Shown here: positions 33,410 to 43,954 of the stretch, one piece after another | Position numbering within the stretch: the first letter of the stretch is position 1 | Layout of the letters: each line of letters starts with the position of its first letter | Assembly (NCBI GenBank): GCA_024699855.1 | Contig: JAMPIQ010000002.1 | Coordinates: 3,844,001-3,908,000 of the forward strand | Direction of reading: 5' to 3' | DNA from: Aphelenchoides besseyi | Lineage: Eukaryota > Nematoda > Chromadorea > Rhabditida > Aphelenchoididae | DNA: 64,000 nucleotides | Position numbers and translations under genes: made by a program | Notes under the pieces: model-generated | The model's input: only the letters and a program-made list of their open reading frames with translations | The model's database searches: none | What the model was told of the DNA's origin: nothing

Positions 33410-34456
33410 TGGATCGTTTGGGGTATCGCGGTTTGTACTGAAATGAGTTCACATTAGTCTCACTTTCAACCTGATACACGGCATTCGCTTTGCCGCCGAA
33501 GTTCGACACTTGCTGTCGATCTTTCGCTTGATCCAACACTCTTCGACATCGTGCAACCAAATTCTCAACGGTCGCCCTTGGGTTGGCACCGATTTCTTGC
33601 AAGGCGGCTTCTTGGTAAGCTCGATCGCTCGGTTGTTGTAGTCCAATCACGAACAGGAGCGATTTGAACTCATCGTCCGAGAGTTCCGACCACTTTGCAT
33701 ACGCGAACGTCGCGTTGATCCGCTCCGCCCATGTTTCGAATGACTCGCCCGCTTCATGTCGAAGCGTTAGCACTTCCAATCGTCGCTGAAAATCAGTTTT
33801 AATCGAAGCAAACTGCCCTTTTAAGGTCTCGACCAGTGTTTCGAACGGCGTTTCCTCCGGTTTGTTCGGCATCAGTTTGTTCGCGAGTCGTTGGTACTCA
33901 TCCGTTCCCAACGCAGTGAGCAAGATCGATCGATGATTATCGATCGATGATTCTCGATCGATAGAGCGGCATCCTTGATAATCCCACTGTAGCGATTGAA
34001 CCACAACTCGAAGGTGTAATCGATCTCCGGCCGATACACAAACTGTTCCACTCGCGATTGGATTTTCGCCATGATGTCCGCAACATGAGTCGCATGTTGA
34101 CTTCCCGTTGCAACAAACGTTGCTGGGGGTTCGCGATTGGTCGACAGTGCTGTTTTGATCAGGCGAATCTCCGCGTTCGCTTCGTCCCGAGCATCATCGT
34201 ATCTGGCGCCCGATTTCCCGTACTCTTCGAGTGCGTCCAGGTCGCCTTCCTCGATCCATCGGCTTTCGTATCGTTCGATGATCTCGATTTGCGTCTCCAA
34301 TTTGCATTGGATCCCTTGCAATTTCTCGATGTTCGCCGCGGACACACCGGTCAGTCGGATCTTCGCTCGTTCCGCGAGAAGCGCCGTGATTTTGTTCGTC
34401 GATTTTGTCAACTGCTGCCGGCACACACGATCGTCGAAAGTGGTTACGTCGCTCAT
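33384..34456 (-). pseudogene. gag: retrotransposon gag, split by a frameshift at a 14-bp tandem repeat
   Basis: Two overlapping frames make up gag: 34456-33872 (MSDVTTFDDRVCRQQLTKS to FELWFNRYSGIIKDAALS) and 34004-33384 (ILLTALGTDEYQRL to RYPKRSNGKKVGES). The second has the capsid-like helices FETLVETLKGQFASIKTDF and GESFETWAERINATFAYAK. The frame changes exactly at 33924-33963, where the 14-bp unit (CGATCGATGATT plus two bases) occurs in tandem. One extra 14-bp unit, not a multiple of three, explains the shift. Gag therefore ends early in this copy unless the repeat is an assembly artefact. Confidence 0.85.
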
Positions 34457-34600
34457 TTCGTACCTAAAAAGAAGAGCAAAGCAGCAACGGCGGAAAAATT
34501 ACGAAAACTCGGTTACTTTCTCCCTTTTTGATTTTTAACTCCCGAAAATTTCACGAAGTTCTGCCAGAAATCGCAAAATACTCACCGTTATTTTTGGTTC

Positions 34601-34622
34601 GTTTCGAAACCAGTGGTCGCCA
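34601..34622 (-). other. primer-binding site
   Basis: On the minus strand, two bases inside the 5' LTR, the sequence begins TGGCGACCACTGGTTTCG. This is complementary to a tRNA 3' end (CCA plus acceptor stem and a T-arm TTCGAAA). I cannot name the tRNA without the tRNA set. Confidence 0.8.
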
Positions 34623-34624
34623 AT

Positions 34625-34820
34625 TGTTCGGTTCTGTTGCTCAAACTGGGGTTTATGATTTATTGGTGAACAATACGGGGGTAAATAGAAGTCCAATCAG
34701 AGAGAATCACACACGAGTCGTCTCTCCAGAACCGAGTGCAAAACAGGGCAAACTACAGGGGGAGAGAGGATCGTGGCGGGATTGAGTCGCTAAGAGAACG
34801 CGGATTGCGAGGTCCGCACA
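34625..34820 (-). repeat. 5' LTR of the gypsy-type element
   Basis: 196 bp; drives transcription towards lower coordinates. Followed on the right by the GTAAA target duplication. Confidence 0.95.
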
Positions 34821-34825
34821 GTAAA

Positions 34826-35841
34826 ACCAACAGAAATGATTCCAGAACTTCGAGTTCATTGGATTGGATCGGCCCAAACAAACTCTTTGTCTTAATTGAG
34901 ATCATTGTGGGAGAATATGTTTTTCTCCAAGTTATGGTATGAGAGATAGTTGCTCATACTCTTCTATACTTTCGAGTTTATGTTCACTATGTGCTCGTTT
35001 GCTCTCACTAACAATGTCACGTCTCGACAAACTACAAACGTACTTTCAAGTAATTGGAACCAATGATTCGCAGTAACAACGGACGTCGACTACTGGAAAC
35101 GAGACAAATCGATTCGTTTATAAGGTTATGTTCCAATTTAATCTTAACTCATTAATACAGTACTTCGGAATCTGTCAAAAACACTACCAATTGCTGGCTA
35201 TTGAGTTTATGAGCACTTTTCGGGCCGCATACGACCAATGGCCCAATTCCACACTGTTAGATTACTCGAGGGACAGAGGTGATTTTAACTGCGTATCGAA
35301 ACATTCCCGGAACTATTTATTAACTACTAGGTAAAGCAAAGATTATGTACGACGAAAAGAAGGCGGCCGTTAAACTGGTGTGCTTGTTAGCGATTTGATT
35401 ATTAGAGACATTTGAGTTGCTTGTTCGTTTCATTCAACGGTTAGATGAACTGGGAAGTTTTGTCGACAGCAGATAACATGCAAGTCAATAGTACTTGACT
35501 TTTAGCTTCGAATTATTATTTTCCCGCGACATTCGAAGATCAAACTTTCTATCGAGTTTATCGGATTGATAGGAGATCTGCAGATCTTTTCGTTAATTTC
35601 AGTAGCTGTTTCAGTTACACGTTCAGCGCTGTTTTCAACCATTCATCGTTGTAATTAAATCCAATTTCCAAATAGAACTCAAATCAAAGTTCAAAGCAAA
35701 TTGCGGTTGTTGCAAAGTTCACTTGTTGGAGTTTGTGTATTCAGTTTGGATGTAAATTCGTTTGATTAGGTTCGGGCTTCAGGTGTCCTCGTGCTAACAA
35801 TCTCGTTTTTTAATGAAATTAGTTTAGAATTTGAAGACAAG
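34826..35841. other. intergenic, no supportable gene
   Basis: About 1 kb between the retrotransposon and the chemoreceptor. No domain or spliceable frame seen. Likely holds the receptor's promoter. Confidence 0.45.
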
Positions 35842-36979
35842 ATGCCCGAAGATCTTCGATTTCTACGTTTCTATCACTCTGTTTTTGAGTTTGTCATCGG
35901 AACCTTAGCTTATATCTTAAACGTTCTTTTAATTTATATGGCATTGTATAAGAGCACCAAATACATGAAATCGTACAGTGCACTCATTATCCTGAATTCC
36001 TCTGTAGACATCATTTTCAATACGATCAATATCGTCGTTCAAGTTGTTGTCGACATGAAAGAGGGCGCACTTGTTTTTGTGAACGGTTATTTCCTAGAGA
36101 ACATTCCACAACCTTACGCGTCGATGCTTCACAACCTGTGGATGTTTGGGTTGCTTCTATCCGTTGTTAACGTCCCGGTTCAATTTCTCTTTCGATACTT
36201 GATTTTGGTCAAGTAAGTGGGCTTTTCAAGTTCGCATAATCGATCATGACAAATTCAGAAACAGAACTCTAAATGGTCTCGAACTATTGGGTGTGATTTC
36301 AGTGCCAACTGTCTTTATAGCCATTCATTGTTATTACGGAGCAACGGTTGCGTACCTAACCAGCGATGAAGAGCGAATCAAGATGTTGCCGTCGCTTCAA
36401 AACGATCCGCTTTGGTTCAACGACGTGCCAATATTCAGTTTCGGCTTTGTGAGGAATCGGGCGGTACAAATTGATTTCTGTGGAACTCAAGGAGTTGTTG
36501 TTATTTCGTACATCGTGATCTTCTGGACAGGTCGTGAAATTTACAACAAACTCAAATCGAATGAAAAGATAATGTCCAGAGCGACGAGATTAGCGCAAGC
36601 GCAGTTGACGAAGATTTTATTGATCGAAGTCAGTAATCAAATCAAAAGTACTTACTAAAAGGGTTTGCTTCAGTCGATGATTCCAATTTCTACATGTTTT
36701 CCCATCACGTACTGCATATTCACAGTGAGCTATGGCATCAACATTCCACTCGTTGGACTCGCAATGTCAACAATGGCAAGCACAATTCCGCTCGTCAATT
36801 CTATTTGTATTATTTTTATTGTTCCAAGCTATCGCCAATTCATATTCCGTCTATTTCCGCAACGTTATCGACCGGCTGTGCACACCGAAGTAACTCAGGT
36901 GTTTACGAGCAGCCCGTTGACTTCGAAATGGGGCCGAACACCAACAGATACCATGCTAATGACAACAAACAACACTTGA
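35842..36979 (+). CDS. nematode serpentine 7TM chemoreceptor (Srd/Str-like)
   Basis: Three exons: 35842-36212, 36259-36628 and 36674-36979, about 348 residues. Hydrophobic segments alternate through the whole protein: VFEFVIGTLAYILNVLLIYM (TM1), SALIILNSSVDIIFN (TM2), LHNLWMFGLLLSVVNVPVQF (TM3), LLGVISVPTVFIAIH (TM4), GVVVISYIVIFWTG (TM5), PISTCFPITYCIFTVSYGI (TM6) and a TM7 ending NSICIIFIVPSYRQFIF. The end with IPLVNSICIIFIVPSYR fits the nematode Str-superfamily pattern, with Srd the best guess. The frame is open to 35791, but MPEDLRFLRF at 35842 is a natural start just before TM1. The second donor is GTCAGT. Expected in sensory neuron cilia; ligand unknown. Confidence 0.8.
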
Positions 36980-38676
36980 ATACTCATTGACGAACTGTAG
37001 AATGTTTTGTTGGTTCTAGTGACAGAAATTAAATAGTCGCCCACGTGCTTTCGAAAGTTTATTGAAGTGTAAGAAAAGGACTTAGAAGTCGGCACACTAA
37101 CTTCCGCTTTGATGCCGACAGAAAACTTAAAGGACGGTCGAATTTCAAATTTGAAGCTTATGTGATGTTTGCATTCTATAGTATCTTATGGTGTTGTGAA
37201 TTGTGTTTACAAATAACCGTTTATTCGATTACTCTGTGCGGTGAATTCCAATTGTAAGCCTGCAGATTAACCTCATTTTCTTCTTGAATAAACCACGTTA
37301 AACAGTCACGTAGTTTGATTGAGTCAGAAACCAATGACTGTGATCATTGGAATCCAAATCAAATGCAAAACCGTTGGCTGGTCACTTGTTTGGTTTAAGT
37401 TCAAGCGATCGATTTAAATTCTTAGAACTCTTATTGACAATGAAAAAGCAAATTTGGACCGTAGATGGAGGTAAGCAATCAGAGTGTTCAGTTGGAAGCT
37501 TAGTTAAAAACTTCTAATCACTTATGAAATCTCGAACGTTGTAATTGATGTTTGACTAGTTTCACTGGTTTGTTTGTTTAGCAATTGATTTCAAGAGCTG
37601 ATAATTCACGGAAATTGACAGTTTCCGTCAAATGAAACTTTGAAGGCCAAAAGGTGAATCGTCTGTGTTTATAAGCCGCTTTCACGTTTAACTCTAAAAT
37701 GGTCGAATGTGATCGTTTTGACATTCTTTGCTTAGCTGCACGCCTACACTTTGGATGACAAGTTGCGGTCATCCAATCGGTTCTCGGATTGCACCTGTTC
37801 GATGACCCTTCAGTCTTCCTTCTCGTTCATTCCGGCAGCCAGCAAATCGCTCGCGCGCTTCTTTTGCCATTTGCTGTCCAGACGTCTTGCCATTAACGAC
37901 CGTTGCTCTTCAGTCCCGATTTCTCTGCCAATTCACCGGAATTGCATCATCCACGCGACATAAATTGTGCAAATGATGCAACCGCCTTCTCGCTCATTCG
38001 CGTCGTTTCCGGTGGCCAAATAGTGGCCATTTATAGCACCGAATTGCATCATGGTCCAATAGAAGTGATGGGCGTAATGCTCAAATTCAAACTTTTAAAA
38101 AACGACTGCAACAGTTGATGAAAGACCTTAGGAATTTGGTTCGCAAAGAGCACGCGGTTGTCCAATTCGAACGTCACTTCTCGCCGTTCGACCACGTGCC
38201 GTTTCGACGTTCCGTTCGTTCCGCCGTGACCGAGAGCTCTTCGGAAATGGCGCTACTTTGTCCTTTGAATTAAACGCGGAATTCTCTTTTTAATGTTTTC
38301 GAATTGTTCTTGGCGACGAGAATTCTGCTTGCGGCCAAAAAGAAACCTCCGAATATTCGATGTTTATGAAAATCAAAAAGTTAGTTACTTTCGTTGAATT
38401 GTTTGTCGCTAATTCTTCCGTGATTTGCCGTCTGATTCGGAGACCAGCGATCATGTCGACTTTAAAACCAATTCCTTTGCGTCGATTCTAAAAGCCGATT
38501 TGTGTCAACTCGCAATTTCCGTTGCTTATCGTCTCCCGTAGACCAACAGACACAGTTTTTTTCAAAATTTAACACGCGTCTTTCATTCAAACATTGGTTG
38601 AGAATTCCCACAGACCAGCTTGTCTTTTCATTTCAAGTTTTCAGATTCTCAGCTTTTCGATAGGGCATTTGCCGCG
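36980..38676. other. intergenic, no supportable gene
   Basis: About 1.7 kb. Some open frames at 37.6-38.1 kb have no sign of being real. The last part upstream of 38677 is rich in ttcg/cgaa words like other empty regions. Confidence 0.45.
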
Positions 38677-40604
38677 ATGCCCGGTCAACAGTTCGATACG
38701 AACATAAAACTGAACACAAAAACCGAACAGAAAGAAGCTTTGATCCAATCGACCAACGGACAAACCGCTGACAATGCTCAGAAGTTGCCGGAGAAGACAC
38801 CGTTGGGTGATGTCGAACCGGAATTTGCAGTCGAGCAAATGGTATTGGAGCCACCGGGATTGCGCAGAACTCTCACGCTTTGGAACGGCGTTTCCATAAT
38901 CATTGGTTCGATTATCGGATCGGGTATCTTCATTGCTCCAACGGGAGTTCAAAAAGGTAACAGAAATCTAACAAAAAACTTTACAATCTTTACCTTGCAG
39001 AAGCGGGATCTGTTGGAGTGTCACTTTTGATTTGGCTTCTTTCCGGAGTTTTCGCGGCAATGGGAGCCTGGAGGTAAGAATAAACGTTGAACAGTGATAC
39101 ACCAGATACTTACAGTTATGCAGAATTGGGAACATTGATTCGAAAAAGTGGAGGTGATTACACATACATACTGGAAGCTTTTGGTGAGTTCATCTACGTT
39201 TACGAATGATAGAATAGCAACTGAAAAAAAGACTTCAGAATAGAAAATGAAAGCATTTTAAAGACTATGTTTACAGGTCCATTCATTGGCTTCCTTAGAT
39301 TTTGGATCGAAGCGATCGTAGTTCGACCGTGTTCGTGTACAATCGTTGCAATTAGTAAGCAGAAACAACTTATATGTTAATCTCATTTTTGTTAGCGTTT
39401 GCGACCTACATGCTCAAACCGTTTTACATCGATTCAGATCCACCAGCTGGTTCAATGGAGGGCTTGGCGATCTTTTTAATCGTGTTTTTGACGACAATCA
39501 ACTGCACTTCAGTTCGACTTTCGACATTCATTCAAGACAGTTTCACGTTGGCTAAAGTCTTCGCTCTAATCGCCATAATTTCAACCGGTGTTTTTCTGCT
39601 CATTCGCGGTCATCCAGAGAACTTGACATCGTTCCAAGATCCGTGGGCCAACAGTACTGTTGATCCCGGGAAAATCTCGTTGGCCTTCTATCAAGGACTT
39701 TTCGCTTATCAAGGGTATGGTTGAATGTCGAATATGTCGATTTAATTAATGGCTTAGTTGGAATTACTTGAATTTTATCGTTGAAGAATTGAAATCTCCG
39801 GAACGTGATCTTCCACTTGCAATCATCATCTCGATAGTTTCGGTTACGATCATTTACATTCTGACAAACGTCGCTCTTCTGGCAGTCATCTCACCGACTC
39901 AAATGAACCAATCGTCCGCTGTTGCTTTGGATTTTGCATCGCGTGTTTGGGGACCAGTTGCGTTTTTGATGCCCATTTTTGTTGCTTGTTCGACTCTAGG
40001 TTCTGCGAACGGGGTGATTTTCACCTCATCACGGTTATTTTACGTTGGTGCACGTGAAGGTCAAATGCCCGAGCTTTTGACGATGATTCATGGCAAAACA
40101 CGCACTCCGATTCCGGCTGTTGTGGCAACAGTGAGTTGATTACGACGGTGGATAATCTCAATCAATTTTAAGGGCATTTTGTCTTTAGCCTTCTTGTCGT
40201 TGTCGAGCAATGTATTCGCTTTGATCAACTACATTCAAATCTCGTATTGGCTTGCGATCGCCGCAGCTCTTGCATCACTTTTCTACTTTCGAATCAAACG
40301 TCCTGATGCTCCACGACCGATCAAAGTTTTCATCTTGATTCCCATCGTCTTCTTTATCGGTTGTGTTGCTTTGGTTTTGATTCCAATTGTCGGAAGTCCA
40401 ACCGATACGGCAATTGGAATCGCGATCATGTTGACGGCCGTTCCCGTGTATCTTCTTTTCATTGCATGGAGACCAAGTTTCCTCAGTAAAGCAAGTGGTG
40501 AGTTCTGATTAGTTAAATTAAATAATCGTGTTGAAACTTCAGAAGCGATTACCAACTTCTCCAAAGACAAACTGGGAATGAATTCGGCTGCAGAAGAGAA
40601 ATAG
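38677..40604 (+). CDS. LAT-type amino-acid transporter light chain (SLC7/APC family, AAT-like)
   Basis: Eight exons: 38677-38956, 39001-39073, 39116-39183, 39277-39354, 39396-39714, 39758-40130, 40173-40497 and 40543-40604, about 525 residues. [20 protein letters not shown] is the substrate-binding GSGIF turn of APC transporters. Further family landmarks are [55 protein letters not shown], and [21 protein letters not shown] long polar N-terminus precedes TM1. The cysteine that in mammalian LATs bonds to the CD98/4F2 heavy chain lies after KPF/KPL; here that loop reads [10 protein letters not shown], without Cys. Nematodes are known to have both Cys-containing and Cys-lacking members, so this one probably works without a covalent partner. 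Confidence 0.93.
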
Positions 40605-41106
40605 CACGCCAATTGCTCACCGATTGATAACCTCGTTGTTCTTCACTTCAAGCCGTTTAGTGCTCAGATTATTTATTGTATTTCAATGTTTGTTAAACAA
40701 ATTGGATTCAAAGATGTTGGCTGGAATTATAGTGGACAAGTAAATCAGCGATCGGTCCCCCTCCGGGAGCCTCCCTTCCAATTCAACAAAAACTATCGAT
40801 GTCGTCTAATCAAATAATACACACTCAATTTCCAAAACATTCTTTTATCTCAAAAATCAATCAGCTACTTTTTCGATATCAAACACAATAGACCCACTCC
40901 AAACAACTATCAAACCTATCTTATCGATTCTTTTAATGGAATTGAATAGGACCATCAGATTGTTCAGTTCAAACAACTTTTCTGAATTGCTGACAAAGAA
41001 AACACGATTTAATCATCGACTTTCAAGTGGAATACATCGACGCTCGGAGATGTGCCAAGCGACTTTCTCTTTTCTTTCGGATTGTCGTCATTTTCACGTA
41101 ATCACG
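40605..41106. other. intergenic spacer
   Basis: About 500 bp; A+T-rich. Probably the 3' UTR of the transporter and promoter of the next gene. Confidence 0.4.
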
Positions 41107-42900
41107 ATGTCGAAAGAACTGATGGACGCCCGTGAGTTTTCATTTCAACAACTTCAGTTGATCTCGAGTTTCAGTGAAATTGCGCGAAGAATGGCAACGA
41201 AAAGTGGAGGTCCAGAACTACGAGTTGAAACGTGAGCTTGAGTCCTCGGGTTCGGTTGTTGATTGTGATTGCAATTCTCAAAGAATCCGTCTACAAGAAG
41301 CGAGAGATGTTGCGCAATTTGGAGCGAAAGTCCACGGACCTCCAAGAACAAAATCGAGCGATCAGGAACCTGAAGAAGAATTTGGCTGCCAGTTCGAGAT
41401 GTGAGTTTGAGATCTTCATTCTACTTTCGGGTTTAGTGATCCTCATACGCGAACGATGTTCGAGTTGTTGAACGAGAAGACCGACAAGACACAACAGAAG
41501 TTCCAAGTGAGTTTGCCCTCTCATTCAACGTACGGGAGTTTAGAGCGACATGCAAAAAGTGCAAGAACAATTGTCAAAAATCAGGTTGTCGCGGAAGAAG
41601 TTCGAGAACTTGAAGTCGAACTCCGAGTGGGTCCAGAAGCTGAGTGCGGTTGGTTATCGCTTCCTATCTTCAATAATCGCAAGTTTCTAAGAAAGAAAAC
41701 GATTGGAAGTGATCCGAAGAGTGGTCGAGCAGAAGAAGAAGGACATTGAAGTTGCCAAGAAACGATATGCCGAATCTAAGACCCTTCGTAAGTTTATTTG
41801 TTCGGGACTCCATTGGTTGTTTCAGTGGAAGAACGAAGCAAATGGGAACTGAACAAGTGGATCGTCACGATGGTCAGCGATGCCATGGAACGAAAGCGGA
41901 TGCTCAAGAAATTGGCTGCATTGCTCGTCAAAAAGGCGGCGGTTCGTTTCACAGTTTTCATCCTTGAACTTATTTGTAGTTGGAGAAAAAATACGCCGAA
42001 AAGATTGATGCTTCCAACGACTTGATGGAGATCGACAACCTCGAGAATTGCGCTCAAACCGATTCACCAATCAAACAGCCAACATCTCAACAACCAACTG
42101 AAAACCAACAAGAAACAAATGCTGACAATGTTCGTACCACTCATCCAATTCATTCTGATGCTTTTTTTCAGGAAGCTAAGCAGATGAGTGATGAAGAACC
42201 ACCGGCAAAACAATCTCGAGTTACTCGTTCCGAAAAGAAGAAGACCAAATCGGAACATCAAAAACAAGCTGAACAGTTGCAACCGATTCAAGAGGTCTAG
42301 ACCAAAAATACCAATGAAGAAGAAATGAACGTTCAAAACGTGGAAGAAGAACGTCGACCAGAAGAGGAAACCGAAGCGTCTTCACGAAACGTTGTCAACA
42401 TTCGGATCGACGAGGACGAGGAAGAAGAGGATGAGCGAAATGAAAGTCCAATTGACAACTTCTTCAACGACTTCTCGACTCCAAGTCGTTCAAATGACAA
42501 CAACGACTCCATAGACTTTATTTTCGGCACTCCGTCTGATGCTCAAACTCCACCAAATTCAAAGCCCAAAGCGCCGAAACGAAGTCTTCCAGCAACTTTG
42601 ATGAGGAGTGAGAATCCGCAAACTGAAAGGTGAGAAGCGATGTGTCTACTGAACTCGTTTTTCAGTCCATTTGGTGGTTTGAATTTGGACGATATCGGTA
42701 ATGACGGTCTCTTCAATCTCTCCAACAACTTGTTCGGAAGCCAAAACGACGAAGGACCAGGTTTTTCGATCGGTAGTGGAGTGGACGCGAGTCCCGGCGG
42801 TTTATTCCCGAGTATGAACAGTCCGCACACAACCTCACCGTTCAACTTCAACACGTCGCACAACAAAGACAACTCGCCTCAACCTTTCTTCGACTTTTAA
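41107..42900 (+). CDS. coiled-coil protein with acidic and low-complexity tail; in-frame TAG
   Basis: Ten exons: 41107-41131, 41175-41231, 41284-41404, 41437-41506, 41544-41643, 41692-41787, 41826-41941, 41980-42129, 42172-42629 and 42666-42900. The N-terminal half is a long coiled coil: LREEWQRKVEVQNYELK, SVYKKREMLRNLERKSTDLQ, MFELLNEKTDKTQQKF, MQKVQEQLSKIRLSRKKF, IRRVVEQKKKDIEVAKKRYA and WELNKWIVTMVSDAMERKR. Then come a Gln-rich stretch, a basic cluster TRSEKKKTKSEHQK, a TAG at 42298-42300 and, still in frame, an acidic run (RIDEDEEEEDERNES) and a Phe/Gly/Asn-rich tail NNLFGSQNDEGPGFS. Without the TAG the product is about 475 residues; with it the last 200 are lost. The junction 41404/41437 is uncertain (it needs a GTTTGA donor and a 32-bp intron). 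Family not recognised. Confidence 0.6.
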
Positions 42901-43057
42901 GTAATGATTGTTTACATGCATTTATATAAGTGGCAATAATTGATTTGAAATGATTTCGAAATAAAGTATTAGACCTTACAAACCAGTGAGTTTGTAGTTT
43001 TCAATAAACACAAGAAGTTGAACTGTTTACTAAACTCAAAATTTTCAACCAACAGAC

Positions 43058-43578
43058 CTAATGGTGATGACCGCCCTCTTTCTCATGACGGTGTTTCTCT
43101 TCCAAGTAATGCTTGATTCCGTACTTGTAACCGAAACGATAAGTTTCCGGAATAATCGCATTGTAGATCTCAATGACCAGGTAGATGCCAGTGAAGTAGG
43201 CAAGAACTCGAAGAACAAGATCGGCTTCACGACCGATACTCGGATATTTATCTGACCAACGTGAATTCTCACTCAACTAAAATCAAAAGTCAAAACAGAA
43301 AACGAAATCAAACTTACGAGTTTCGTGTAAGTCGCGTAGACTTCTTTGCCTTCAGAACCGAACAGAAACCGAGTCGGTTGATTGGTGACTCCGTTCCATT
43401 TACCAGCTCGTGCATATTGATTGATCTTCTTGAAGAGCGTAAGATCCGATTTCTGGTTGTCACTAAAACGCACAAAATCGAAAAAATCAAAACCCACAGA
43501 CCTTGAAGCGTTGCGACGAGCGGCGATTAGAAGCGACGATATAAAACGTTCGTTCGTGGCCAGTCGGTTTGACAGCAT
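43058..43578 (-). CDS. small single-pass membrane protein, probably mitochondrial
   Basis: Three exons: 43578-43502, 43462-43318 and 43276-43058, about 146 residues, joined by 36-41-bp introns in good phase. The N-terminus MLSNRLATNERFISSLLIAA, RRNAS is Arg/Ser/Ala-rich without acids, apart from one Glu, and looks like a mitochondrial presequence. A charged middle (FKKINQYARAGKWNGVTNQP) precedes one hydrophobic segment (LVLRVLAYFTGIYLVIEIY), and the end is EEKHRHEKEGGHHH. The layout resembles small accessory subunits of respiratory complexes (for example complex I or ATP synthase), but I cannot place it in a named family. Confidence 0.6.
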
Positions 43579-43954
43579 TTCGGACGTGATCTCGAATACG
43601 AAATCAACTAACTCATCTGAACGATCAGAAGATTTCTGTCCAAAAGCAAACAGCTCAGCGACTTCCGATGTTCTGCAAACTGCCGACTCTCCGACAATTT
43701 AGTGGTCTTTGTTCGTCTTCACAACCGATGAACGTATCTCAAAGAAACAGTTCAATGAACTTTGTCGTGACAGCAACAAGAACAGCTAGCAATTTGCTAA
43801 AACTGTCGAGAAATTTCCAGTCAATTTGTTTGCTTCTTTGCAGTGCCAATCACTGATGTTTGTGATGAAATTGAATTTGAACACGTAAACAACTTTATAC
43901 AAGAACGATAATATTAACAAGAAAGTAGGAACACCGACGAGTTGTCAGCACTAA

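Larger units (their letters stand above)
29768..34820 (-). mobile_element. Ty3/gypsy-type LTR retrotransposon, complete
   Basis: A 5053-bp element on the minus strand with 196-bp LTRs and a 5-bp target duplication GTAAA (29763-29767 and 34821-34825). In the element's orientation the LTRs begin TGTGCGGACC and end ACCGAACA. A primer-binding site and a polypurine tract sit next to them. Internal order is gag, then pol with protease, reverse transcriptase, RNase H and integrase, which is the Ty3/gypsy order. I see no env and no chromodomain. The two LTRs look identical base for base, so insertion was recent. Confidence 0.97.

Noticed and set aside
29768..34820. Retroviral env gene in the LTR element
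   Set aside because: No third open frame between pol and the 3' LTR; pol ends only about 180 bp from the LTR.
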